A program made the position numbers and the translations under genes. 19,794 nucleotides of DNA from JBBKXR01 sp037969585 (GTDB lineage: Bacteria > Verrucomicrobiota > Verrucomicrobiia > Verrucomicrobiales > DEV007): positions 1 through 19,794 of the forward strand of contig JBBKXR010000149.1 in the NCBI GenBank assembly GCA_037969585.1. Direction: 5' to 3'. Positions 1 to 7,126 of the stretch are shown here, one piece after another. Positions within the stretch are counted from its first letter, which is position 1; each line of letters starts with the position of its first letter. Below the pieces are notes generated by a model, which saw only the letters and a program-made list of their open reading frames with translations, was not told the origin of the DNA and ran no database searches.

Positions 1-42
1 TCCCCTTGCACCGCCGCGTCGAGAGGTTACGATTGGAGCGAA

Positions 43-1026
43 ATGGGTATCTACGGTCGTGATTACATGCGCCCCGAAGCGGGCGGACCAGAGGGCAACG
101 TCATGTCCGGGCCGGCGACTTGGTCGGTGCTGACTTGGCTGTTGGTCATCAACGGTGCGGTGTTCATCGTTCAGCATCTGTTTCTCGCGCCAGCCAGTCC
201 ACCACCAGGATGGGCACCGTGGGGCGGTCTGTCATGGGAAGACCTGTCAAAAGGTCATGTCTACCTGCTGATCACCCATCTGTTCGTGCACGGATCGCTG
301 ATGCACTTGCTGTTCAACTGCGTCGGCATCTTTTTCATCGGTCGAATCCTGCTCGGCATGCTCAGTGCGCGGCATTTTCTTTACGTGTATTTTGGTGCCG
401 GAATCCTCGGCGGCGTGGCTCAGTTGTTGTTCTCCGGACTGGTTGAGCACCAAGATACCTATCTGGTCGGTGCTTCAGGCTGTGCCTACGGATTGCTGTG
501 CGCGCTCGCTGCACTGATCCCCAACCAGGTGCTCACCCTGCTGCTTTTCTTCGTCATCCCGATCAAGGCAAGAATGCGAACCATCGCCGGTGTTGCGGTC
601 GTCCTCAGCCTGTTGATGGTCGCCTATGGATTGGTCAGCACAAGTCGCTCGGCCGGCGTTCAAGTTGGGCACATGGCCCACCTCGGCGGTGCCCTGTTCG
701 GCTGGCTGTTTATTGCCTACATTTACCCGCGCCTCAGTAATCGCCAGCATCGTTCTTCACAGCAGCAGCGATCCGGCGAACGATTCGGTGCCAAGACCGT
801 CGTCGATGCCGACATTGTCGATCATGGTGCCGCGCGACGTGAGCGCAAGGAAGCCAAAGCTCGTGAGCGCGAGCTGAAAAAGCTGACGAAAGCGCAGACC
901 AAAAAGCGTGAAATTTCCGCTGAAGCTGACGCTATTCTCGACAAGATCAACGAACACGGCTTTCAAAGTCTGACCGAGGAGGAGAAGAAAATCCTCGAGA
1001 AGCACGCCGACAGCCTTGGCAAGTAA
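43..1026 (+). CDS. Rhomboid family intramembrane serine protease
   Basis: Cleaves transmembrane substrates within the inner membrane; the substrate is unknown. The 327 residues show a polytopic membrane core (about 26-228) with the rhomboid signatures: H88xxxN92 in the second helix (oxyanion side), the catalytic serine in GASG (Ser145), and the histidine in AHLGG (His213) followed by a glycine-rich helix. A charged, Lys/Arg/Glu-rich cytoplasmic tail (about 260-290) leads to a conserved end, ILDKINEHGFQSLTEEEKKI (residues 298-317). From memory this C-terminal motif (ILDKIxxxGxxSLTxxE) occurs on rhomboids of Bacteroidetes and PVC bacteria. The start at 43 has GGAG only four bases upstream. A second in-frame ATG at 67 is possible, but the N-terminal YGRDYMR stretch looks like real coding. 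The next gene begins directly after the stop, which suggests an operon. Family assignment is firm; function is not. Confidence 0.93.
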   Translation: MGIYGRDYMRPEAGGPEGNVMSGPATWSVLTWLLVINGAVFIVQHLFLAPASPPPGWAPWGGLSWEDLSKGHVYLLITHLFVHGSLMHLLFNCVGIFFIGRILLGMLSARHFLYVYFGAGILGGVAQLLFSGLVEHQDTYLVGASGCAYGLLCALAALIPNQVLTLLLFFVIPIKARMRTIAGVAVVLSLLMVAYGLVSTSRSAGVQVGHMAHLGGALFGWLFIAYIYPRLSNRQHRSSQQQRSGERFGAKTVVDADIVDHGAARRERKEAKARERELKKLTKAQTKKREISAEADAILDKINEHGFQSLTEEEKKILEKHADSLGK

Positions 1027-1524
1027 ATGGTCGATCCCGCTCGGCGTATGAAAAAATCCAACAGCAGCATCGCCAAAAAAAGTCTGCGTGTCTTGATCTG
1101 GGTTGGTTCGGTAGCACTTTTTTGTGGGGCGCTGATCGGTAGCGCCAAAGTGGGCACCAATGCCGCACTCGCCCGATTGCCCGACTCGGCGCGCAGTGGG
1201 CTCAACAACGAGTTTCCGCTAGACGTCGAAATCGTGCTCGGCAGCGACGGCGAGCCCGTGTTCCTGTCTCGATCAGTCCAGGCGTTGCGGGATTTTTTCT
1301 TCACTCATCCTGCGGCCAGTTCACGTCGCGCCGCCGAAACCGAGGCTACCCAGTTGCGTCGATTTGTCGGTGAGATTCGTGCTCGCACTGTTCGCCAGGA
1401 TGCCGACTTGATGAATGTCGAGGTCCGCTCCGGCGCTCTCAGCGGAGACTCGTATTGGGTCCACGTCAGCCAACTGCCACAGCCCGACCAGCCCGAAGTG
1501 GGCGACTCGATCGACGAACCTTGA
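1027..1524 (+). CDS. Small membrane-anchored protein of unknown function
   Basis: Not recognised. The 165 residues begin with a short basic segment followed by one hydrophobic helix (about residues 22-43), so the protein is probably a signal-anchor or exported protein with its body outside the cytoplasm. The body has an Arg/Ala-rich, probably helical middle (about 90-125) and an acidic, Pro-rich C-terminus. No catalytic motif is visible. The start codon at 1027 directly follows the rhomboid stop codon. An alternative in-frame ATG at 1048 gives a more typical basic N-terminus (MKKSNSS). Neither has a clear ribosome binding site. Because it abuts the rhomboid gene it could be a partner or substrate of the protease, but that is only a contextual guess. 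Confidence 0.75.
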   Translation: MVDPARRMKKSNSSIAKKSLRVLIWVGSVALFCGALIGSAKVGTNAALARLPDSARSGLNNEFPLDVEIVLGSDGEPVFLSRSVQALRDFFFTHPAASSRRAAETEATQLRRFVGEIRARTVRQDADLMNVEVRSGALSGDSYWVHVSQLPQPDQPEVGDSIDEP

Positions 1525-1623
1525 GATCGTTCTGGCGGGGGCCATTCCGCGCTGGCCGAATCACTGGATTCGACTACACTGGTCGGCTTTCCGAATTGGA
1601 TCGTCCCGTCCCCAACTGATCGC

Positions 1624-2232
1624 ATGAGAATCATCGCTGGAAATGCCGGCGGCATACCGCTGATGGTGCCCCGCTCGCTGACCCGCCCGACCACGGACAG
1701 GGTGCGTGAGGCGGTGTTTTCCAGTCTCGGCGATCGCGTCATCGATGCCGCCGTGCTCGATCTCTACGCCGGTTCAGGGGCGCTTGGTCTCGAAGCACTG
1801 AGTCGAGGCGCAGCCCGCTGCACATTTGTCGATCACGAGCGCCAGGCCTGCGACACGATTCAGTCGAACTTGCAAAAATCCCGTCTCGAAAAGGCAGGCG
1901 TCGAAGTCATCTGCCAGCAGGCCAGAGTGTTTCTCAGTCGCCGATTTCCTCAGTCGGCAGAGACCGAATCCCCCGCGATCGACCGAGCTCACGACCTGAT
2001 TTTTGCCGATCCTCCGTATGCGCGCGATGCAGAACTGGAAGGGGAAATCACCGCACTGCTAAGTGACCGAGCGCTGATCGACGCACTCAACCCGAATGGA
2101 GTTTTTGTATTCGAATCGATGGCCGGCGTCGACTTGCCGTTGGGTGATGGCAGCGTTTGGAAGCTGGTGCGCGAAAAACGTTATGGCGACACCGTGGTAA
2201 ACTTTTTGAAGAGGGGAGATTGTCCGCAATGA
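1624..2232 (+). CDS. rsmD: 16S rRNA (guanine(966)-N(2))-methyltransferase RsmD
   Basis: Methylates the N2 of G966 in 16S rRNA in the assembled 30S particle, using S-adenosylmethionine. The 202-residue product has the family's usual length and landmarks: MRIIAG at the start, RPTTDRVREAVFSSL (residues 21-35), the SAM-binding motif I DLYAGSGALG (46-55), the acidic end of strand 2 (FVDHE, 68-72) and the catalytic DPPY motif (129-132). In many genomes rsmD precedes coaD; here it is followed by the Kdo transferase gene, whose ATG overlaps the rsmD stop as ATGA. The 99 bases upstream hold no gene. Confidence 0.95.
   Translation: MRIIAGNAGGIPLMVPRSLTRPTTDRVREAVFSSLGDRVIDAAVLDLYAGSGALGLEALSRGAARCTFVDHERQACDTIQSNLQKSRLEKAGVEVICQQARVFLSRRFPQSAETESPAIDRAHDLIFADPPYARDAELEGEITALLSDRALIDALNPNGVFVFESMAGVDLPLGDGSVWKLVREKRYGDTVVNFLKRGDCPQ
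2211..2218 (+). promoter_or_regulatory. Ribosome binding site that fixes the waaA start
   Basis: GAGGGGAG lies ten bases before the ATG at 2229, inside the end of rsmD. It is among the few strong Shine-Dalgarno sequences in this window and supports 2229 over the upstream in-frame ATG at 2157. Confidence 0.7.
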
Positions 2233-3605
2233 GTCGTTGTCTGGTCATGCTGATCTACAATCTGCTGCTGCCGATTGTGCTGATCGTCGGCTTTCCGAAA
2301 TTTCTGATAAAAGGCATTCGCCGCGGCGGCGTAGCGCGAAATTTTCGTCAGCGTCTCGGACTCTACACGGCGGCACAGAAGGCGCATTTCAAAAGCGGAC
2401 GATCGATCTGGATTCACGCCGTCGGTGTCGGCGAGGTGCGTGTTGCGCTGAGGGTGGCTGCTGAGTTGCGTCGTCTTTCACCACAGCACAATATTATCAT
2501 ATCAACGACTACGCCGACCGGCTTTGGGCTGGCGGAAGTGGAAGCGCCGGAGGGTGTAGCGCCGATTTATAATCCCGTCGATCTACCGTGGGTGGTAGGT
2601 CGGGCGATGCGCCAGATTCAGCCTGAGCGCCTCATACTGGTCGAGGCGGAAGTCTGGCCGAATTTAGTGAATCAGGCGCGGCGCGCTGAGGTTCCGGTGA
2701 TCCTCATCAATGCGCGTCTTTCGGAGCGGTCCGAGCGTCGCTTTCGAATGTTTTCGGCGCTGACGCGACCGATTTTTGGGCAGCTCGATCAGGTGGGAGT
2801 TCAGTTCGAGGCGGATGCCGGGCGCATGGCTGCACTCGGCATCGCGCCCGAAAGAATCAAGGTTACCGGCAGTGTGAAATACGATCTCAGTGAAGAAGTG
2901 GCGCCGCAATCGCAAATCGACGAGCTGCGTGGAGTGTTGCGAGATCTGGGCGTTGGCGAAGATCGCCCGATCGTTCTCGCTGGCAGTACGCACTCAGGTG
3001 AGGAGGCGATGATCGGCAAGATTTGCCAGAGCCTGAGGGCGGACTTTCCCAAACTTTTCTGCCTGGTCGTGCCTCGCCATGCCGAGCGGGGCCCTCATGT
3101 GCTGGCAGAATTAAAAAAGACCGGTCGGACTGCCGTGTTGAAGAGCGAACTGAGCGACGCAGCGGATGTCGATGCACAAAGTGATGCGCCGATTGACACG
3201 CTGGTGGTCAATACCACTGGCGAGTTGCGTTCGTGGTATCACCTCGCCGACGTCGTGGTGATCGGAAAAAGTTTTCTCGGTCGGGGCGGACAAAACCCGG
3301 TCGAGCCAGTGGTCGCTGGAAAACCGGTGGTGACGGGGCCTCATATGCAGAATTTCTCCGCCATCATGGATGATCTGGTCAGCTGTGACGGCGTGCTGCG
3401 CCTGGAGGAAGCGGACGATTCAGCGGCATCGGCGCTGGAGGCTGCACTGCATTCTCTGCTAGGCGACGCAGATCGAGCCAAGCAACTGGGGCAAAACGGA
3501 CGCCATGCTTTGGATCGGCATCTTGGCGCGACGCAGCGAAGCGCGGAACTGATCCTTGGCGCGGTGTCAGGGCGTGCGTCGGTAAGGTCTGATCCGGCCC
3601 CCTAA
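2229..3605 (+). CDS. waaA: 3-deoxy-D-manno-octulosonic acid (Kdo) transferase
   Basis: Transfers Kdo from CMP-Kdo to lipid A on the cytoplasmic face of the inner membrane, an early step of LPS core assembly. From the chosen start the protein is 458 residues, close to the usual 420-440. It has an N-terminal membrane anchor (about 5-24), then WIHAVGVGEV (61-70) matching the family's WIHAxSVGE with Glu69 as the catalytic base; the usual Ser before the Val is Gly here. The Rossmann half shows LAGSTHSGEE and, near the end, GRGGQNPVEPVVAGKP and TGPHMQNF, which bind the CMP-Kdo donor. The start at 2229 overlaps the rsmD stop by four bases and has a good ribosome binding site, so the two genes are translationally coupled. 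No further LPS genes are adjacent. Confidence 0.95.
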   Translation: MSRCLVMLIYNLLLPIVLIVGFPKFLIKGIRRGGVARNFRQRLGLYTAAQKAHFKSGRSIWIHAVGVGEVRVALRVAAELRRLSPQHNIIISTTTPTGFGLAEVEAPEGVAPIYNPVDLPWVVGRAMRQIQPERLILVEAEVWPNLVNQARRAEVPVILINARLSERSERRFRMFSALTRPIFGQLDQVGVQFEADAGRMAALGIAPERIKVTGSVKYDLSEEVAPQSQIDELRGVLRDLGVGEDRPIVLAGSTHSGEEAMIGKICQSLRADFPKLFCLVVPRHAERGPHVLAELKKTGRTAVLKSELSDAADVDAQSDAPIDTLVVNTTGELRSWYHLADVVVIGKSFLGRGGQNPVEPVVAGKPVVTGPHMQNFSAIMDDLVSCDGVLRLEEADDSAASALEAALHSLLGDADRAKQLGQNGRHALDRHLGATQRSAELILGAVSGRASVRSDPAP

Positions 3606-3689
3606 AAATCGCACATTTTCCACTTGCGGAAGCCCCCATTCGGGCCAATGGTCGCGTTCGTTCACTGGTTCACGCCGGTGTTGTTCGTT

Positions 3690-3765
3690 GACCCGTTCGT
3701 CTAGCGGTCTAGGACTCCGCCCTTTCACGGCGGCAACACGGGTTCAAGTCCCGTACGGGTCGCCA
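3690..3765 (+). tRNA. tRNA-Glu (anticodon UUC)
   Basis: A full cloverleaf can be folded by eye. The acceptor arms GACCCGT (3690-3696) and ACGGGTC (3755-3761) pair. The anticodon stem CCGCC/GGCGG (3717-3721, 3729-3733) encloses the loop CTTTCAC with anticodon TTC at 3724-3726. The T arm ACGGG/CCCGT flanks TTCAAGT (3738-3754). Discriminator G3762 and an encoded CCA (3763-3765) complete it. The sequence closely resembles bacterial tRNA-Glu. It stands alone, 84 bases after waaA. Confidence 0.97.
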
Positions 3766-3783
3766 ACACACAGAACAAAATAG

Positions 3784-3822
3784 CACCGCACGCTCCGCGG
3801 TGATCTCGAAGCGAGACGCTTC
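3784..3822. repeat. Two adjacent inverted repeats after the tRNA
   Basis: CACCGC (3784-3789) pairs with GCGGTG (3797-3802) across a 7-base loop. Directly after it GAAGCG (3808-3813) pairs with CGCTTC (3817-3822) across AGA; an alternative hairpin TCTCG/CGAGA overlaps the second arm set. These may end the tRNA transcript, but there is no T-run after them, so a classical intrinsic terminator is not shown. Confidence 0.5.
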
Positions 3823-4319
3823 AAAACAGGAACGGGACTAAGAGCCCGCAGGGTCCACCGGTCACGCATCCCTGTCACCGTGCGGGGAGGGTGAGCGGCG
3901 CTGCAAAAGGCAAGCGGAAGTCTTTTGAGCAACCGACACGGTAAGTCTCGCGAAAGGGAGGCGACAGCCTGGCCGAATGCCTCCGGCGGTAAGTCGTCAC
4001 TCCGGATCTACGGCCACTTTGTCGGCTGGCGCGCTCTGCAGATAATTTCACGCCTACCGCTTCCACCGACTTAACCACTGCAGCGCGCTCAGCTGCCCTG
4101 CGGCTGATCTGGCCAGCCTTTCCCGGGCTCAGAAGAGTTTCTTGGTGGCGGGAAGCGGGGCATTGGAAGGCTTTTTGGGTTTTGGCAATTTCCATAGTGG
4201 CTTGGGAATCTACCTGCCGGCAGCGGCGACTTCACAGCCAGAGATGAATCCCGCGACCTGGCGTGCGCTCTACTCGACACTATGGGCGGCTACAGCACCG
4301 GATCCCCGATTGAAGTGAC

Positions 4320-4363
4320 GATGGGAAAATAGTGCCGGAAGCGGCCCATCGAGCAGCCTGCTC
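4320..4363 (+). repeat. Nested hairpins, possible structured RNA
   Basis: GATGGG (4320-4325) can pair with CCCATC (4345-4350), enclosing the inner hairpin GCCG-GAAG-CGGC (4334-4345, sharing C4345). GAGCAG-C-CTGCTC (4351-4363) follows at once. The cluster lies about 180 bases upstream of the CDS at 4544 and could be part of its leader. No known riboswitch consensus was matched. Confidence 0.4.
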
Positions 4364-4543
4364 CTGCTGGATACCTGACTATGGGATGAGATTACTCCGT
4401 GCCGATTGAAAGCAAACTTGAGGGTACCACTCTCGAGAGGTAGGCGATGAGTTCAACATATCAGTTATTTTTCTTGCGGAGTCGATTCCTAACGGCAATG
4501 ATGAGTTTAACCGAGCGGACTGAGATCATCACGCTTTTTGGCC

Positions 4544-4981
4544 ATGAAAATTACCTCAGAGTTAGCGCCAGACGGGTGGTCGCTGATCACCACCTGCGAA
4601 GGGCTCGTCGTCTGCGATCAGGAGCAGCTCCCTCGAGACGAGGCCCTGGCTCCCTGTTTTACGGGAGTCGGCTCGGGCAATTTGGCTTTCCACCTGAAAG
4701 ATGAGTTCCTGATGCAGGCGGTCGAAAATGCCTTGTTCAAATTGACGAATCATTTAGAGCGCGGCAATTGTCCGACCATCACTGCTGACCGCAGCGGCAA
4801 TCTTTGCGTCAAGGTGGTTCTCATCGACGAGCTCGAATCGACTCGGCAGCTAGCCGTCCAAAAAATTCATCAGATCCTGGAGTCGCTTTTTGAAGCATCG
4901 AAATTGAGGCATCGAGTCCAAGCAGCTGAGCTGTCTCCCATGCCGATTCCGATCCCATTTCAATCACGGCAGAGATTATGA
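4544..4981 (+). CDS. Hypothetical protein, 145 residues
   Basis: Not recognised. The product reads as a normal soluble protein: an N-terminal half of likely beta strands with three Cys in the first 40 residues, a helical stretch (about 52-75), and a C-terminal amphipathic helix region with QLAVQKIHQILESLFEASKL, ending in a Pro-rich tail. No signal peptide or membrane helix is seen. The ATG at 4544 is preferred over a TTG two codons upstream; neither has a clear ribosome binding site. A good GAGAGG site precedes another ATG at 4447 in a different frame, which opens a short reading frame overlapping this gene. That frame turns Arg-rich once it enters the overlap, so it is more likely a leader peptide or chance than the main gene. 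Confidence 0.6.
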   Translation: MKITSELAPDGWSLITTCEGLVVCDQEQLPRDEALAPCFTGVGSGNLAFHLKDEFLMQAVENALFKLTNHLERGNCPTITADRSGNLCVKVVLIDELESTRQLAVQKIHQILESLFEASKLRHRVQAAELSPMPIPIPFQSRQRL

Positions 4982-5099
4982 CGGCGTAGAAATTTAATCT
5001 TCCAGTGTTGAGCTCCGCAGGCATCGAAATGTTCGGGGACTGCGAGGATTTCCGGCTTGCGCGATCTGCGCCGATGGCATCTGCTGGTCGTAACCAGTT

Positions 5100-6434
5100 A
5101 TGCGCTATCAATTTTTCTTCACTGTCCTTTTTGCCTCGGTCATCTCACTGTCGGCGCAGGAGCCGCCCTACGATGTATTCCCTGAGGCCGAGGCGCCGTA
5201 CTATCGGGTGCGCTACGAAGCGTCAGAGAAACCAGGCGAACTGACTTTTCCCGTAAAATACACCGTTTGGATTCCCGAAGGCGTCGAGTCTTTGCGCGGC
5301 GTCATCGTTCATCAACACGGTTGTGGCGAAGGCTCCTGCAAATCCGGGCTGACCGGTGCCTGGGACCTGCACTGGCAGGCTTTAGCAAAAAAGCACGGCT
5401 GCGCACTGATGGCGCCGTCTTACGAGCAACCGCAAGACGCCGATTGTCAGATGTGGTGCGATCCGCGGAACGGCTCAGGTGCAGCATTTCAAAAGTCGTT
5501 GGTCGATCTAGGCAAAATGTCGGGGCATCCCGAACTGGCGACCGTGCCGTGGGCGCTGTGGGGGCACAGTGGTGGAGGCCACTGGGTGGGTGGTATGGCG
5601 CTGCTCCATACTGAGCGCATTGCCGCCGCCTGGCTGCGTTCCGGCGTGCCGCTGGTCGAGCCGAATCCGGATAGGGCGACGATCAAGCCTTACTCGCTCG
5701 GTGATGATCACGGCGCTCTGACGGTGCCGATCATGTGCAATCTTGGTACCAAGGAAGGCGTGACAGTAAAGGAAGGGCGCTTTTCCGGCGCTTGGTCCGC
5801 CAACGAAACGTTTCTCACGGCGATGCGTTCTCGCGGCGCCCTCATCGGTGTGGCGATCGATCCGCTGACGGCTCATGAATGTGGCAATCAACGCTATCTG
5901 GCGATTCCCTGGCTCGATGCCTGTCTCAGTGCGCGGCTGCCGGAGAAAAATGGCGACGACTTGAAGCCGATGCCGACCAGTGATGGGTGGCTGGCAGAAA
6001 ATTTCCTCGGCAAAAAGGCAGTAGCGGCGGCGGATTTTTCCGGCGACAAGGCCACCTCGATCTGGTTGCCAAATGAAGCCATCGCCAAAGCCTGGATGAG
6101 CTACGTGGCGGATACCAACATCGCCGACACCACGCCGCCGCCGGCACCCATCGACCTCGAAGTGAGTGGCAAGGTAGTGACGTGGAATGCTGAAGCAGAT
6201 CTCGAAAGCGGCATCGGCAGTTTCATTATCGAGCGCGATGGTGAGCAGATCGGCACGGTGCCGGAAAAGCCGAAAAATCCCTTTGGTCGCCCGATTTTCC
6301 AAGGTCTCCAGTACAGCGACACGCCGTTGCAACCGTTGGTCGAAATGCGCTTCACGGATGACACTGCGGAAGCCGATAAGAAATACGAGTATCAAGTGAT
6401 CTCGGTCAACACGGTGGGACTGCGATCAAAGTGA
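5100..6434 (+). CDS. Secreted alpha/beta hydrolase with C-terminal beta-sandwich tail
   Basis: A probable esterase or depolymerase-like hydrolase acting outside the cytoplasm; the substrate is unknown. Residues 1-20 form a signal peptide ending SLSAQ. The body has the alpha/beta-hydrolase layout: HQHGCGEG (71-78, oxyanion-hole-like), the nucleophile elbow WGHSGGG with Ser157, and a likely catalytic Asp254/His259 in AIDPLTAHECG. Six or more Cys residues in the mature part suggest disulfides, consistent with export. After a linker rich in Pro (DTTPPPAP, 343-350), residues 352-444 look like a fibronectin type III or similar beta sandwich (VTWNAEADLESGIGSFIIER; YEYQVISVN). A short inverted repeat CTGGT/ACCAG (5084-5097) lies just before the ATG. 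The stop overlaps the next gene's GTG start by four bases, so the two products are probably made together. Confidence 0.85.
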   Translation: MRYQFFFTVLFASVISLSAQEPPYDVFPEAEAPYYRVRYEASEKPGELTFPVKYTVWIPEGVESLRGVIVHQHGCGEGSCKSGLTGAWDLHWQALAKKHGCALMAPSYEQPQDADCQMWCDPRNGSGAAFQKSLVDLGKMSGHPELATVPWALWGHSGGGHWVGGMALLHTERIAAAWLRSGVPLVEPNPDRATIKPYSLGDDHGALTVPIMCNLGTKEGVTVKEGRFSGAWSANETFLTAMRSRGALIGVAIDPLTAHECGNQRYLAIPWLDACLSARLPEKNGDDLKPMPTSDGWLAENFLGKKAVAAADFSGDKATSIWLPNEAIAKAWMSYVADTNIADTTPPPAPIDLEVSGKVVTWNAEADLESGIGSFIIERDGEQIGTVPEKPKNPFGRPIFQGLQYSDTPLQPLVEMRFTDDTAEADKKYEYQVISVNTVGLRSK

Positions 6435-7087
6435 GACTTTGCATCCTGGCTTTTTTTGCGTTCGCCTGTATTCCCGTTCTCGCCTCCCGGGCGGAGACGG
6501 ACACTGGATCGGCGCACAACTTTATCTTTAAATATCGGCTCGATGACAGCTGGTATTTGTCGTCGCGCAATCTGCTGACCACACGCGAAGGCTTCGATGA
6601 CACCTTCTTCGGCTATCTGGATCTAAATCTCGGTTACGACCTCAACGATTCCTGGTCAGTCGAGGCCGGCTATCGACATGCCTGGCTGGAGATCGGTGAT
6701 GACTGGCGTGATGAATACCGACCGTCGGCGATCCTCGGCTATCGGACCCTGCTCGGCGATTGGTCCTTCTCCAATCGTCACCGCGTTGAGTATCGCATGT
6801 TCGAATCGGGCAGTGACGCGAGCGATCGCGTCCGCTATCGCAACGAAACTCGGCTGATTGCGCCGTGGGAATTTGGTCCGATGAAGGCCAAGATTTTTGC
6901 CGAGGAAGAATTTTTCTACGAATTCTCTGACGGCGGATTTAATTTCAATTGGCTCACCGGCGGAGTCCGCTGGCAAGTGCGGGAGGGAGTGATCGCCAAG
7001 CTCGGTTACCGCTGGCAAGCGTATCGCTTCGGTGACGATTGGGATCACCGGCATCAACTGGTGACCGGCTTACTGTTTTTCTTTTGA
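6431..7087 (+). CDS. DUF2490-like outer membrane beta-barrel protein
   Basis: 218 residues with an N-terminal signal peptide (about 1-22, ending VLASRAE). Then come alternating amphipathic beta strands rich in Tyr, Trp and Phe (YLDLNLGYDLNDSWSVEAGY, FSNRHRVEYR, RYRNETRL, AKLGYRWQAYR) and a C-terminal strand ending in three Phe, the usual signal for outer-membrane barrel insertion. The repeated strand pattern and the C-terminal Gly-Tyr-Arg strand fit the DUF2490 family, whose role is unknown. The start is GTG, overlapping the hydrolase stop as GTGA, so translation is coupled. It may give passage or anchoring for the hydrolase's substrate or product; this is inference from the gene pair. The next gene begins 40 bases later. 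Confidence 0.75.
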   Translation: MRLCILAFFAFACIPVLASRAETDTGSAHNFIFKYRLDDSWYLSSRNLLTTREGFDDTFFGYLDLNLGYDLNDSWSVEAGYRHAWLEIGDDWRDEYRPSAILGYRTLLGDWSFSNRHRVEYRMFESGSDASDRVRYRNETRLIAPWEFGPMKAKIFAEEEFFYEFSDGGFNFNWLTGGVRWQVREGVIAKLGYRWQAYRFGDDWDHRHQLVTGLLFFF

Positions 7088-7126
7088 GTTGGCCGGGAGT
7101 GCCGGTGTTCGCTACATATTTTCTTC

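Larger units (their letters stand above)
3766..4446. other. Gene-poor stretch downstream of tRNA-Glu
   Basis: About 680 bases hold no open frame that reads like a protein. The longest frames lack a ribosome binding site and have odd, Arg/Ser-rich compositions. A 75-codon frame without a start codon (to about 4318) gives a Gly/Ala-rich peptide that I do not recognise. The stretch contains several inverted repeats (listed separately) and a 10-base palindrome CTCTCGAGAG at 4430-4439. No copy of the tRNA 3' end, as would mark an attachment site, is seen. It could be a structured RNA, a long leader of the gene at 4544, or a decayed insertion. The sequence does not decide between these. Confidence 0.5.

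Noticed and set aside
3832..3839. ACGGGACT, complementary to the tRNA T arm, as a trace of an attachment site
   Set aside because: It is an inverted 8-base match, not the direct copy of the tRNA 3' end that integration leaves, and no integrase is present.
4404..4449. Possible cyclic-di-GMP riboswitch (GAAAGCAAAC and AGGTAGGCGATG fragments before an ATG)
   Set aside because: Only short fragments agree; the two hairpins and the conserved bases between them cannot be laid out on this sequence.
4447..4704. Open frame of 85 codons with a good ribosome binding site
   Set aside because: It overlaps the better frame at 4544 and becomes Arg/Gly/Ser-rich in the overlap, as out-of-frame reading does. 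It may be a leader peptide at most.
5508..6395. 295-codon minus-strand frame
   Set aside because: It lies wholly inside the secreted hydrolase gene, and its His/Arg-rich product has no recognisable domain; it is a shadow of the high-GC coding strand.
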